This document shows, piece after piece, positions 7,911 through 15,724 of a stretch of 64,000 bases of DNA. The position numbers and the translations under genes are program-made. Positions within the stretch are counted from its first letter, which is position 1. Each line of letters starts with the position of its first letter. Origin of the DNA: DSUN01 sp035527715 (GTDB lineage Bacteria; Planctomycetota; PUPC01; DSUN01); NCBI GenBank assembly GCA_035527715.1, contig DATKZY010000118.1:103695-167694 (forward strand). The letters are read 5' to 3'. The notes beneath the pieces are model-generated. The model made no database searches. It had not been told where the DNA came from and was given only the letters and a program-made list of their open reading frames with translations.

Positions 7911-9431
7911 ATGAGACCGCAGAAGTCAATCGCTATGCTCGTCGCCCTTGGGCTTGCCCTGCTCGGGATGGTTGCTCCCCACGCTACCGCCGGCGGGTCC
8001 CGTGTGCAGTGGCAGAACTATGTCTCCAAACACTACACGTTCACCATTCTGAGGCCGCAGGGCTGGGCCGTCCAGGAGGGCTATCAGGACAGTCCCCGAA
8101 TGTGGGCGGTGAGCGTGAGCGACCCGAAGGGCCTCTATCAGGCCGTGACGGTGCACGGAGTCAGCCCTACGGGCCGCGATGCGAGCGCGCTGGTCCGGAT
8201 GGTCGTGGCCGACCTGTTCAAGAACGCGCCCGGCCTCCGGCTCGCGCCGACGGCCAGGCGGCGGACGGTCCCTCTGGTGGACACCAACGGGCGCAAGGTG
8301 GGGGAGAAGTCGATCGTCGTCTTTGAGGGCGTGTACACCAACCAGCAGAACCAGCGGAAGCAATTCCGCACCCTCGTGACCGGCGGCGACGGCCTGATGC
8401 TGAACCAGCGGATCGAGGCGCCCGAGGGCCAGCTCACCGTGGCGGCGCCCCTCCTGCTTCAGACCCTCGCCAACCTGCGCGTGGCCAAGGGCGTCTTCAC
8501 GTTCGACGAGGGCGGCAACATGGCTCAGGGCGGCCCGGCCCGGCAACAGGTGCAGCTAGCGCCGCGCCGCCTCGCAGGCGGCTGGGGCTCCTACGCCGCC
8601 CCGGCCAACTGGAAGCAAGTGGACATCGGGAAGGGCCAGGTCATCGCTCACGACCCGACGGAACAGGCCTTCTTCGTCGTGGCCAACGCGGACTTCATCA
8701 CCCCGCGCTACGCCCGACTCGCCCGGACGCCCGGGATGCTGGTCTCGAACTTCTGCCGCCCGAGCCAGGCCCTCGTGGCCGCCTGCGCACAGCAGAGGCT
8801 CGCCGGCAACTTCCGCTTCCTCCAGATCCACGACCGCCCCGACCTCGTGCGGAAGGCCCGCGCCGGCCTCACCGGCGGCCGGCCCTGCTCCATTGAGGAC
8901 TTCGAGTACACCTTCACCCGCAACGGCAAGGCCTACAAGGGCATCACGATGGGGCGCTGCCTGGGCAACTACATGGACGCCAGCTTCTCCTTCGGCCACA
9001 CCACCGTGTGGGCGCCCGCCGAGACATTCGACGCCTGGCTGCCCATCCTTGGCCGGATGATTGCCTCCTACGAACTGAACCGGGAGAAGGTGGGCCAGTA
9101 CATCGCCGAGGGGCTGGCCAGATACTACGCCGGCCTCCGCGTGCTCGGCGCCACCATCGCCCGGAACTCCGAGCAGATGCGCCGCGAAAACCTCCAGATC
9201 CACATGAACAACGGCCGCGTCCGCGACTACACGTCCTACCTCACCACCCGGATGATCATGGGCGAGTACGACTACCTGGCCGGCGCCTCGGGCTACGTCC
9301 GCGGCGACCACACCGGCCTCTACACCGCCGAGGGCAACATGATCACCAACGAGCCCTACGGCGAGAGCATCACACGCCACATGACGGAGATCAACACCCG
9401 CGAACTCTACGAGGCGGTCCGCCCGCAGTGA
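7911..9431 (+). CDS. Secreted protein with two PsbP/DcrB-like regions
   Basis: A 506-residue protein with a signal peptide (LVALGLALLGMVAPHATA, cut near residue 27). Residues about 45-185 begin YTFTILRPQGWAVQ, a pattern of PsbP/DcrB/LpqN-like small alpha/beta domains; a second comparable region at about 220-400 begins GGWGSYAAPANWKQVDIG. The last 100 residues are Tyr/Asn/Arg-rich with no recognised motif (YLTTRMIMGEYDYLAG). Start ATG 7911 has GGAGGT 8 bases upstream; ATG 7896 would add five residues and lose that spacing. No operon partner is evident, although an aldo-keto-reductase-like gene follows 78 bases later across a hairpin. Family assignment is tentative and function unknown. Confidence 0.7.
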   Translation: MRPQKSIAMLVALGLALLGMVAPHATAGGSRVQWQNYVSKHYTFTILRPQGWAVQEGYQDSPRMWAVSVSDPKGLYQAVTVHGVSPTGRDASALVRMVVADLFKNAPGLRLAPTARRRTVPLVDTNGRKVGEKSIVVFEGVYTNQQNQRKQFRTLVTGGDGLMLNQRIEAPEGQLTVAAPLLLQTLANLRVAKGVFTFDEGGNMAQGGPARQQVQLAPRRLAGGWGSYAAPANWKQVDIGKGQVIAHDPTEQAFFVVANADFITPRYARLARTPGMLVSNFCRPSQALVAACAQQRLAGNFRFLQIHDRPDLVRKARAGLTGGRPCSIEDFEYTFTRNGKAYKGITMGRCLGNYMDASFSFGHTTVWAPAETFDAWLPILGRMIASYELNREKVGQYIAEGLARYYAGLRVLGATIARNSEQMRRENLQIHMNNGRVRDYTSYLTTRMIMGEYDYLAGASGYVRGDHTGLYTAEGNMITNEPYGESITRHMTEINTRELYEAVRPQ

Positions 9432-9455
9432 TGCCCCCGCCCGTCGGCAGACGAG

Positions 9456-9496
9456 GTAGTAGGGGCGGCCCTGTGTGGCCGCCCCCTCGTCACTAC
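9456..9496. repeat. Intergenic hairpin (GTAGTAGGGGCGGCC type)
   Basis: GTAGT-A-GGGGCGGCC faces GGCCGCCCC...ACTAC in inverted order with a 5-base loop. This resembles GTAGGGGCGGG-type palindromes common between genes in several phyla. It lacks a T run, so it is not a clear terminator. Confidence 0.7.
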
Positions 9497-9509
9497 GGAA
9501 GGAGAAACC

Positions 9510-10358
9510 ATGAGCCAGCCCGCCCCGTCGGCCCTGCCCGCCATCCAGCTCGGCCCCCACAGCGTGAGCCGCCTCGTGGTCGGGGCCAACCCCATCCTCG
9601 GCTACTCGTACATGGGCGGCCTCGTCGCCCGCTTCATGAACGACTACTTCACCCTCGACCACACGGTGGACCTGCTCAACCACTGCTGGGACCTCGGGAT
9701 CAACACCTGGCAGTCCTCGTGGCACGACAAGGTGGACAAGGCTCTCGCGCGGGTGCGCGAGGGCGGCCGCGCCCTCCAGTGGATCTTCCTCGCCAACAAG
9801 CCCCACACCGAGGACGCCAAGGCCCTCCAGGACGTCGTGCGCCGCCACAAGCCCATCGCCGTCGTCCACCACGGCGGCGTCACCGACCGCCTCTGGCGCG
9901 AGGGCAAGATCAACCAGGTGCGCGACTTCGCGAAGCGCGTGAAGGACCTCGGCGTCCTCGCCGGCATCTCCGCCCACAACCCCGACGTCATCTGCTACGC
10001 GGAGGATGGGGGCTGGGGCCTCGACCTCTACATGACCTGCTTCTACCGCCTGACGCGGACGCCTGGGGAGCTCCACACCATGCTCGGCGAGGTGCCGCTG
10101 TGGGGCAACTTCCTGCCGAGCGACCCCGTGCGGATGTGCGAGGTGGTCCGCGCCGTGAAGCGCCCCTGCCTCGCCTTCAAGATCCTCGGCGGCGGCCGCC
10201 TCGCCGACCGCGCGGAGGACACCGCGCGCGCCTTCGAGTTCGCCTTCCGCAACATCAAGCGCACCGACGGCGTCATCGTGGGCTTCTTCCCGCGCTTCGC
10301 CGACCACGCGGCCGAGGCCGCCGCCCTCACCCGCCGCTTCAGCCCCCTGAGCCAGTGA
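9510..10358 (+). CDS. Aldo/keto-reductase-like TIM-barrel protein
   Basis: A 282-residue cytoplasmic protein. The opening VSRLVVGANPILGYS and the following HTVDLLNHCWDLGINTWQ match the first strands of the aldo/keto reductase barrel (the usual phrase is VSRLGLGT...LLDAALDLGINFFDT). The usual catalytic Asp-Tyr-Lys-His set is not obvious: the Tyr and Lys positions read SSWHDKVDKAL. Later strands LAGISAHNPDVICYA and LAFKILGGGRLADRAEDT keep barrel order. It may therefore be a non-reductase relative. A clear AGGAGAAACC site precedes ATG 9510. It is transcribed toward the convergent DUF4838 gene. Function is unknown. Confidence 0.72.
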   Translation: MSQPAPSALPAIQLGPHSVSRLVVGANPILGYSYMGGLVARFMNDYFTLDHTVDLLNHCWDLGINTWQSSWHDKVDKALARVREGGRALQWIFLANKPHTEDAKALQDVVRRHKPIAVVHHGGVTDRLWREGKINQVRDFAKRVKDLGVLAGISAHNPDVICYAEDGGWGLDLYMTCFYRLTRTPGELHTMLGEVPLWGNFLPSDPVRMCEVVRAVKRPCLAFKILGGGRLADRAEDTARAFEFAFRNIKRTDGVIVGFFPRFADHAAEAAALTRRFSPLSQ

Positions 10359-10423
10359 GGGGCTGCTACGCGGGCCGAGCCGGCCCAGTGCGTGGAGCAG
10401 CGGAAAGGCGTGCCCTCAGTGCC

Positions 10424-12784
10424 TTACTCGACGAATTTCACGGGCGCGAAATCCGCCAGGTTGCTGTTGAACCCGCCGAACTTGCAGTTCAGCTTCTGGT
10501 TCTCGTGGAGGCTGTCCGGCGTCTTCTTGTAGTCGCTCATGCGGTGGCGGGTGAACTGCCCATACCAGGCGACGTTGGTGCCCGGCTTCAGGGCCTCGGG
10601 GAAGAGGCCATAGGGGATGAAGACCTCGAGGCTCCAGAAATCCTTGTCAATGTGCGCCCGCGCCCGCACGCCCTCGGGGTTCCACGAGGTGTCCTGGCCC
10701 TTGCCGTCGAGGATGACGCCGTGGGGGTTGATGATCCACTGGTACCACTGGCCCTGGTTCTTGCCCGTGACGTCGAGGAAGATCTCCACGCAGTCGTTCC
10801 ACCAGGCCATGGACTCGTCGCGCGACTTGATGGTCTGGACGAGCGTTTGGGGCGACGGCTCGGCCATCCAGAAGCCGAAGGTCACGCCGTCCTTCGTCCA
10901 GACGGCTCGGAGCCGGGTCGCGTACTTCGGCTCGACCTCGCGCTTGCCGTCGTGCTTGAGGAGGCGGGCCTCGGGGGCGAGTTTCCACACCTGGTCGTCG
11001 AGCTTGCCGCTGATGATGGGGTTCTCGCCGACCTTCTGGACGACGAGGGGCCGCGCCCCCTTGCCCTCGATGACGGTCTCGAACTCCTCGAAGAAGTCGG
11101 GGAAGGGCGCCGCGTAGTACTCCACGCGCTGGGCCGCCAGCGTGTCGCCCTCGACCCGGGCGCGCGCGCGGGCGAGCAGGTCCTTCATCCGCTCGAGCGT
11201 CCTGCGGGGATAGGTGACCGTGTAGATGGCCTTGGGCGAGAGGATGCCCTCGGGCCAGCGGCTCTTCTCCCACCCGTCCACCTGGAGGTCGAGGAGCCGC
11301 TGGATGTACGAGGCGGCCCGCCCGAACATGCGGTCGCAAAACTCGTCCATCGCGTCGTCCACGTCGAACTCGGGGTTCCACAGCAGCTTCATCCAGCAGT
11401 AGAGGCTGATGTGCTGGCGGGGGAAGTGGTCGCCGTCGCCGTTGATGAACGAGCCGACCAGCTTGTCCCGGTTGGCCTGGTAGTAGCGCTTGAGCACGTG
11501 GGGGTAGTGGTAGGGGGCCTTCGTCTTGTCCTCGGGCCAGCAACTGTAATGCCAGTTCTGGATCTTGCGGCCCGTGATGGCGACCCACTTGTCCACGTTG
11601 GCCTGTTCGGCGGCGAGGATGGCCGGCTCCTTGTACTGGGCGAGGCCGGGCATGCCGCAGAGCTGCACCTCCACGTTGTCGGGGAACCGGAAGCCGTCGG
11701 GGGCCTGCGTGTAGTTGAGGTAGGGGAGGTAGATGATCGTCTTGTCGGGCCAGCGGGCCTTCACCGCGCGGGCCAGCTTGTCCACGAACGTGGCGAGGAC
11801 GCGGGACGCGGTGCCGTACGGGCCGCCCTTGTCGTCCCACAGCTTTCGGCAGTCGGGGCAGTAGCAGGCGATGCCGGCGTCGTTGGGCGACACCGTGATG
11901 GCGTCGCCCACGATGCCCATGTGGGCCTTCTGCCCCTGGTCGAAGTGCGCCGCGATGTTCTCGAGATAGGTCTCGAGCGTCCTGGGGTTGCCGTAGCAGA
12001 GCATCTGGAAGTTGCGGGAGCCGTCGGAGCCGAGTTGGAAGCACTCGGGCCGCCCTTCGGTGTACTCCTTCACTCCCGCCCAGTTGGGGGAGTGGACGAC
12101 GAGGGAGACTGGCCAGGAGTTGCCGGCCCGCAGGCGGGTGTGGAGCGGGCCGAGGGGCTGCCCCGTGCCGTTCCAGGAGTTGGCCATGGGCGGCCAGATC
12201 TCCCGCTTGCGGAACACCGGCGCGTCCTCCAGCCACACCGGCTTCACCGCCAGGCTCGTCGTCTTCACGATCGAGCGACCGCCGCGCTCGGTCGGCCAGT
12301 ACCAGCGGACGCCAACGAAGCGCTCGAGGAACTCGAACACGCCCCAGGCGGTGCCGTGGGAGACGGCTCGCGTGCCCTTACCCACGGGGCCGTCGTGGCC
12401 GACGATGAAGAGGCGGCCTGCGGCGGACCTGATGGTGAAGCCTTCGACGGGCATCTTCGCGCCGTCGAGCTTCTCGTCGGCGGCCTCGGGGCAGTTGCCG
12501 AGGACGAGGGCGGGCGGCTGAATCCTGTCCTGCACCACCGGGAGCTTCGCCCCGGTCGAGAGCTCGATGCAGTCCTGAAGCTCCTTCACGGCCTGGGCGA
12601 GGACCCTGTCGCCCTTGCCGCCCATCACGCAGATCGTCCCCCTGGGCTGCCCCCTCTCCACAAGGACGATGGCGGGGTGCCTCGGCGCCCTGTTGAACTT
12701 CACGGGATTCAGGTCGTCGCCCAGGGCAGGGCGGGCCGACACCACGAGCAGCGCGGTGGCAAGCACTCGCCTGGTTCCGGTCAT
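10424..12784 (-). CDS. Secreted DUF4838 glycan-active protein with CBM9-like tail
   Basis: A 786-residue protein with signal peptide (VLATALLVVSARPALG). The N-terminal 120 residues resemble the alpha-glucuronidase-type N-domain (VLVERGQPRGTICV through WGVFEFLERFVGVRWYWPTE). The central DUF4838 barrel, with YCPDCRKLW and EFCDRMFG, occupies about 230-560. The last 200 residues look like a CBM9/DOMON-type carbohydrate-binding sandwich (WWNDCVEIFLDVTGKNQGQW). DUF4838 proteins are predicted glycoside hydrolases common in planctomycete polysaccharide loci. ATG at 12784 has GAGGAG 8 bases ahead and overlaps the stop codon of a truncated symporter reading frame (ATGA), indicating former translational coupling. 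Last gene of the minus-strand glycan operon. Confidence 0.85.
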   Translation of the reverse strand: MTGTRRVLATALLVVSARPALGDDLNPVKFNRAPRHPAIVLVERGQPRGTICVMGGKGDRVLAQAVKELQDCIELSTGAKLPVVQDRIQPPALVLGNCPEAADEKLDGAKMPVEGFTIRSAAGRLFIVGHDGPVGKGTRAVSHGTAWGVFEFLERFVGVRWYWPTERGGRSIVKTTSLAVKPVWLEDAPVFRKREIWPPMANSWNGTGQPLGPLHTRLRAGNSWPVSLVVHSPNWAGVKEYTEGRPECFQLGSDGSRNFQMLCYGNPRTLETYLENIAAHFDQGQKAHMGIVGDAITVSPNDAGIACYCPDCRKLWDDKGGPYGTASRVLATFVDKLARAVKARWPDKTIIYLPYLNYTQAPDGFRFPDNVEVQLCGMPGLAQYKEPAILAAEQANVDKWVAITGRKIQNWHYSCWPEDKTKAPYHYPHVLKRYYQANRDKLVGSFINGDGDHFPRQHISLYCWMKLLWNPEFDVDDAMDEFCDRMFGRAASYIQRLLDLQVDGWEKSRWPEGILSPKAIYTVTYPRRTLERMKDLLARARARVEGDTLAAQRVEYYAAPFPDFFEEFETVIEGKGARPLVVQKVGENPIISGKLDDQVWKLAPEARLLKHDGKREVEPKYATRLRAVWTKDGVTFGFWMAEPSPQTLVQTIKSRDESMAWWNDCVEIFLDVTGKNQGQWYQWIINPHGVILDGKGQDTSWNPEGVRARAHIDKDFWSLEVFIPYGLFPEALKPGTNVAWYGQFTRHRMSDYKKTPDSLHENQKLNCKFGGFNSNLADFAPVKFVE

Positions 12785-12915
12785 TTTCGCTCTCCTCTGA
12801 CAAGCCAGGTTGCGGCGAAGCCCACGAGGATGATCGCCGTCGAGCCGAAGGCGGGGATGAGGTAGCTGTGGAAGGAGCTGCGCAGCGCCGACGGCAACGC
12901 CACGCGCCAAGGGGC
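12781..12915 (-). pseudogene. Truncated 3-prime end of a sodium:solute symporter gene
   Basis: Reading minus strand in the frame ending TGA at 12783-12781 gives LRSSFHSYLIPAFGSTAI followed by ILVGFAATWLVRGERK, the C-terminus of an SSS symporter. Positions 12817-12884 match 14249-14316, inside the intact symporter, at 67 of 68 bases. Upstream of about 12915 the similarity ends abruptly at the MazF-like gene. It is a leftover of a second or original symporter end, still overlapping the DUF4838 start codon. Confidence 0.82.
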
Positions 12916-12931
12916 ACAGGAGCTCAGGCGT

Positions 12932-13303
12932 CTACCCTTGAAGGGCGAAGAACTCGGCAAGCCTCTCGCTAATCCTTGCCTGCGTCTCCTCGTTGACCTT
13001 CCCGATCCTCCGCCTCAAGACGGCGATACTGAATGTCTGGAGGATGGCGCAGCAGATGAGGCTATCGAGGCGTAATCCCATCGCCCTGCCCAGGCCCGAG
13101 GAAGCGCCGACGAAGATGTCGAAGCGGGTTCTGGGCTCTGTCCTGCTGCTGATGGCGGCCAGGGTGACTGTGCCTCGTGCCTCTTCGGCGGGAGCGGCGG
13201 AGACCACCACCGCCGGCCTGAACTTGAGCCCGGCGCTATCCGCCGATGGCATCGTAAAGGGGACAAGCCACACTTCGCCCCGCTGCGGATAGCCCTCCAG
13301 CAT
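12932..13303 (-). CDS. MazF/PemK-type toxin
   Basis: A 123-residue protein with the start-of-fold signatures RGEVWLVPF and KFRPAVVVS, then VTLAAISSR, typical of MazF/PemK-type endoribonucleases that cut mRNA and inhibit translation. Length matches the family (110-125). It lies 11 bases after the antitoxin-like gene and is the last gene of a three-gene unit with a DUF6941 gene first. Start ATG 13303 is used; a TTG or later start is possible because the upstream site is weak. The arginine at the RPAVVVS position and the later serine/threonine patch (SRTEPRTRF) fit a working enzyme, but toxicity cannot be read from sequence. Confidence 0.82.
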   Translation of the reverse strand: MLEGYPQRGEVWLVPFTMPSADSAGLKFRPAVVVSAAPAEEARGTVTLAAISSRTEPRTRFDIFVGASSGLGRAMGLRLDSLICCAILQTFSIAVLRRRIGKVNEETQARISERLAEFFALQG

Positions 13304-13314
13304 GGCTGTGCCTC

Positions 13315-13611
13315 TCAGTCCCCGTCCTCAAGCAGGGGGTCATCCAGCAGGAAGTCCAGCGCTCCGGCGGCCTCCGCGGCCGCTCGCCATTCCTCTGCGA
13401 GTCCCTGCCTTTGCTGCCATGCCTCGGCCTCTGCTGCGAGCTTCTCCAGTTGCGCCTTCGTATCCGGCCCGAATATATCGAGGCCAGACGCATATCTGAC
13501 CTTGAACTGGCTGCCCCGTGGGAGGCCCGGCGCTCCATGCGCCTCTCCTGCGCCGGCAGCGGGCTCCTTGCTCCTGACGCATTCGAGTTCCGCAATGTCC
13601 TGCCCGCTCAT
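13315..13611 (-). CDS. Probable antitoxin partner of the MazF-like toxin
   Basis: A 98-residue, acidic protein not matching a named antitoxin family by eye. The N-terminus (MSGQDIAELECVRSK) leads to a central piece QFKVRYASGLDIFG and a helix rich in Glu, Ala and Gln (KAQLEKLAAEAEAWQQRQG), ending in an acidic tail DDPLLEDGD. Position directly before a MazF-like gene and the acidic helical tail, suited to wrapping a basic toxin, are the basis for the call. Its ATG overlaps the stop of the DUF6941 gene (ATGA), so the two are translationally coupled. No DNA-binding domain is evident. Confidence 0.6.
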   Translation of the reverse strand: MSGQDIAELECVRSKEPAAGAGEAHGAPGLPRGSQFKVRYASGLDIFGPDTKAQLEKLAAEAEAWQQRQGLAEEWRAAAEAAGALDFLLDDPLLEDGD

Positions 13612-14024
13612 GTGTTTCCCCTTTCCTGCATCTGCTGGGCAACCACAGAGCGGCTGCCACAGAGCATCCCGTCGCACAGGAGGTCGAATCGGTACTTGCC
13701 CGGCGTAGGCAACGGCAATGGGGGCAACTGGAAGCTCACCTCGAACACCTGAAGAGGGTCGCGGAAATCGATCTGGCCTTCAGCCACCATCAGCTCTTCT
13801 TCAGTCTCCGCGAAGACGAGGCGAAGTTGCGTCTGGTACTTCCCCCGCCCGTTGGTGATCGCGAGATACATTGCGGAGTTCCGATGCAGGGCAGGGAACT
13901 TTCCTGCGTAGATAACCGAGAACACCCCCAGGAGGTACGGCTTGTGGCTCTGCTCGTCCCTGATGATCTGGTCGCAAAGAACCAGGGCGAGAACCTCTGG
14001 CTTTCTCCAGTCTTCTGCGGCCAT
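13608..14024 (-). CDS. DUF6941-like protein leading a toxin-antitoxin operon
   Basis: A 138-residue protein starting with a conserved-looking strand pattern: PEVLALVLCDQIIRDEQSHK, then LLGVFSVIYAGKFPA, and alternating beta strands to the end (YQTQLRLVFAE, QVFEVSFQLPPLPLP, KYRFDLLCDG). This is the layout of DUF6941 proteins, which look like small beta-sandwich domains of unknown function. It is the first gene of a coupled trio with the antitoxin-like and MazF-like genes, preceded by a readable promoter. Whether it participates in the toxin-antitoxin function or only shares the transcript is open. Confidence 0.62.
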   Translation of the reverse strand: MAAEDWRKPEVLALVLCDQIIRDEQSHKPYLLGVFSVIYAGKFPALHRNSAMYLAITNGRGKYQTQLRLVFAETEEELMVAEGQIDFRDPLQVFEVSFQLPPLPLPTPGKYRFDLLCDGMLCGSRSVVAQQMQERGNT

Positions 14025-14090
14025 GCGATCCGGACCTCTTCCAAATGGCCCCTAGCCTCTCGCGTCCCCGCCCAAGGCGGAACCACCATT

Positions 14091-14119
14091 ACTCTAGCCG
14101 ATCCCCAGCCAGGAGTCAA
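14091..14119 (-). promoter_or_regulatory. Promoter of the DUF6941/antitoxin/MazF operon
   Basis: On the minus strand TTGACT (14119-14114), a 17-base spacer and TAGAGT (14096-14091), ending 66 bases before the DUF6941 ATG. Confidence 0.6.
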
Positions 14120-14173
14120 CCTCTCCGACGTGGCGGCCCCGGCATAGCTGCCGAAGCTCCTCCCCGCTACAAC

Positions 14174-15697
14174 CTACTTCGGGCACAGGGGGCCCTCCCC
14201 ACCCCCTCCGCCATAGTGACGCCCCCATGGGCTCACGAAAGCAACGAGGAAGCCCACGAGGATGATCGCCGTCGAGCCGAAGGCGGGGATGAGGAAGCTG
14301 TGGAAGGAGCTGCGCAAGCGCGGCGGGAACGCCGACCAGGTCGGCGACACGGTCATCCAGAGGATGAGGAGGATTCCCACGGCGGTGGCGACGAGGGCCG
14401 TCGCACTGGTCGCACGGCGCGAGACGAACCCCAGGAGGAAAATCCCCAGCATCCCGCCGCTGAAGATGCCCGAGAGCTTCCACCAGACGTCGAGCGTCCG
14501 CTCGTCGGCCGCCGCGATGGCGAGGACCAGGGCGATGGCCGTGCCCAGCACGCCCCAGGCGACCGTGCTGACCCGCAGCACCCACATCGCCTCCCGCTCG
14601 CCCGCATCGCGGCGGAAGAACCGCTGATAGAGGTCCTTGAGCGTGAGCGTGGCCGAGCAGTTCAGACTGCTGTCCACCGAGCTCATGGCCGCGGCGAACA
14701 CCGCGGCGAGCAGCAGCCCCGTGAAGCCCTGCGGCAGGCCGTGGACGATGAAGTGGGGGAACACGCCCTCGGCTCTCAGGCCGGCGGGGAGCAGCTCCGG
14801 CCTGGCCTTGTAGTAGGCGAAGAGCGCCGTGCCGATGAAGAAGAACAGCGCCGAGATGGGAATGTAGAGGAGCGCGCCGAGCCAGAGGGACTTGCGAGCC
14901 TCGGCGTCCGACCGCGCCGTGTGGTAGCGCTGGATGTAGCTCTGGTCAATCCCGAAGTTGTTGAGGTTCATGAACAGGCCGTAGACCAGCACGACCCAGA
15001 ACGTGGCCTCGCCGAGGCTGGCGCCGAAGCTGCCGAGGCTGAACTTGGCGTGCTCCGCCGCGATGGCGAAGAGCTGCCCCGGCCCCTGCGGCATGCCGAA
15101 CAGCAGCACGACCGCCGAGGCGATGGCACCCACTGTCAGCACGATGCTCTGGATCACATCCGTCCAGATCACCGCCTCGATCCCGCCCAGCAGCGTGTAG
15201 AGCGTCACGAGCACGCCCGTGCCCAGGATGATCCACCTGGGGTCCCAGCCCAGCAGCCGCTCGAGCGCGAGCGCGACGAGGAACAGGATCGCCCCGACCC
15301 GCACCACCTGCGTGAGCAGGTAGCAGGCGACCGCGTAGACGCGTGCCCAGGGGCCGAAGCGCTTCTCCAGGTGGTCGTAGGCCGAGATCGAGGCGAGCCG
15401 GCGATAGTGCGGGACGAACCACCGCACGCCGACCCACGCGGCCAGCGGCAGCGACAGGCTGAAGACGAACGGATTCCAGTTCGCCGCGTACGCCTTGCCG
15501 GGCAGTGCCAGGAAGCTGATGCTGCTCACGTAGGTGCCGAAGATCGAGAGCCCCACCGCCCAGCCGGGCAGCCGCCGGCCCGCGGCCATGAACCCCTCCG
15601 TCGTCTGGCTCCGCCGCACGAACCAGCACCCCAGCCCCACCACGCCCGCGGTGTAGGCGAACAGCACAACGATGTCGAGGACGGGCAACTGGTGCAA
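14174..15697 (-). CDS. Sodium:solute symporter (SSS family)
   Basis: A 507-residue inner-membrane transporter with about 13 hydrophobic helices. Family features include YTAGVVGLGCWFVRRSQTTE and GFMAAGRRLPGWAVGLSIFG at the N-terminus, TYVSSISFLALPGKAYA for the sodium-binding first-half helix, and AMSSVDSSLNCSATL in the second half. It likely imports a sugar acid or sialic-acid-like product made by the neighbouring secreted enzymes. The start codon is TTG at 15697, with AAGGAACC ahead. Its 3-prime end is partly duplicated near 12.8 kb. The C-terminal tail (RHYGGGGGEGPLCPK) differs from that fragment and looks as if it was changed when the toxin-antitoxin module arrived. Confidence 0.9.
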   Translation of the reverse strand: MHQLPVLDIVVLFAYTAGVVGLGCWFVRRSQTTEGFMAAGRRLPGWAVGLSIFGTYVSSISFLALPGKAYAANWNPFVFSLSLPLAAWVGVRWFVPHYRRLASISAYDHLEKRFGPWARVYAVACYLLTQVVRVGAILFLVALALERLLGWDPRWIILGTGVLVTLYTLLGGIEAVIWTDVIQSIVLTVGAIASAVVLLFGMPQGPGQLFAIAAEHAKFSLGSFGASLGEATFWVVLVYGLFMNLNNFGIDQSYIQRYHTARSDAEARKSLWLGALLYIPISALFFFIGTALFAYYKARPELLPAGLRAEGVFPHFIVHGLPQGFTGLLLAAVFAAAMSSVDSSLNCSATLTLKDLYQRFFRRDAGEREAMWVLRVSTVAWGVLGTAIALVLAIAAADERTLDVWWKLSGIFSGGMLGIFLLGFVSRRATSATALVATAVGILLILWMTVSPTWSAFPPRLRSSFHSFLIPAFGSTAIILVGFLVAFVSPWGRHYGGGGGEGPLCPK

Positions 15698-15724
15698 ACC
15701 GGTTGGTTCCTTCTCTTCGATGCC

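Noticed and set aside
8556..10307. A 583-codon minus-strand frame
   Set aside because: It lies over the secreted PsbP-like and aldo-keto-like genes and has shadow-type composition.
9008..12865. A very long open frame on the plus strand opposite the DUF4838 gene
   Set aside because: It is Arg/Pro/Gly-rich antisense shadow of DUF4838 and the preceding genes, with no start signal or family motif; the GC-rich composition creates it.
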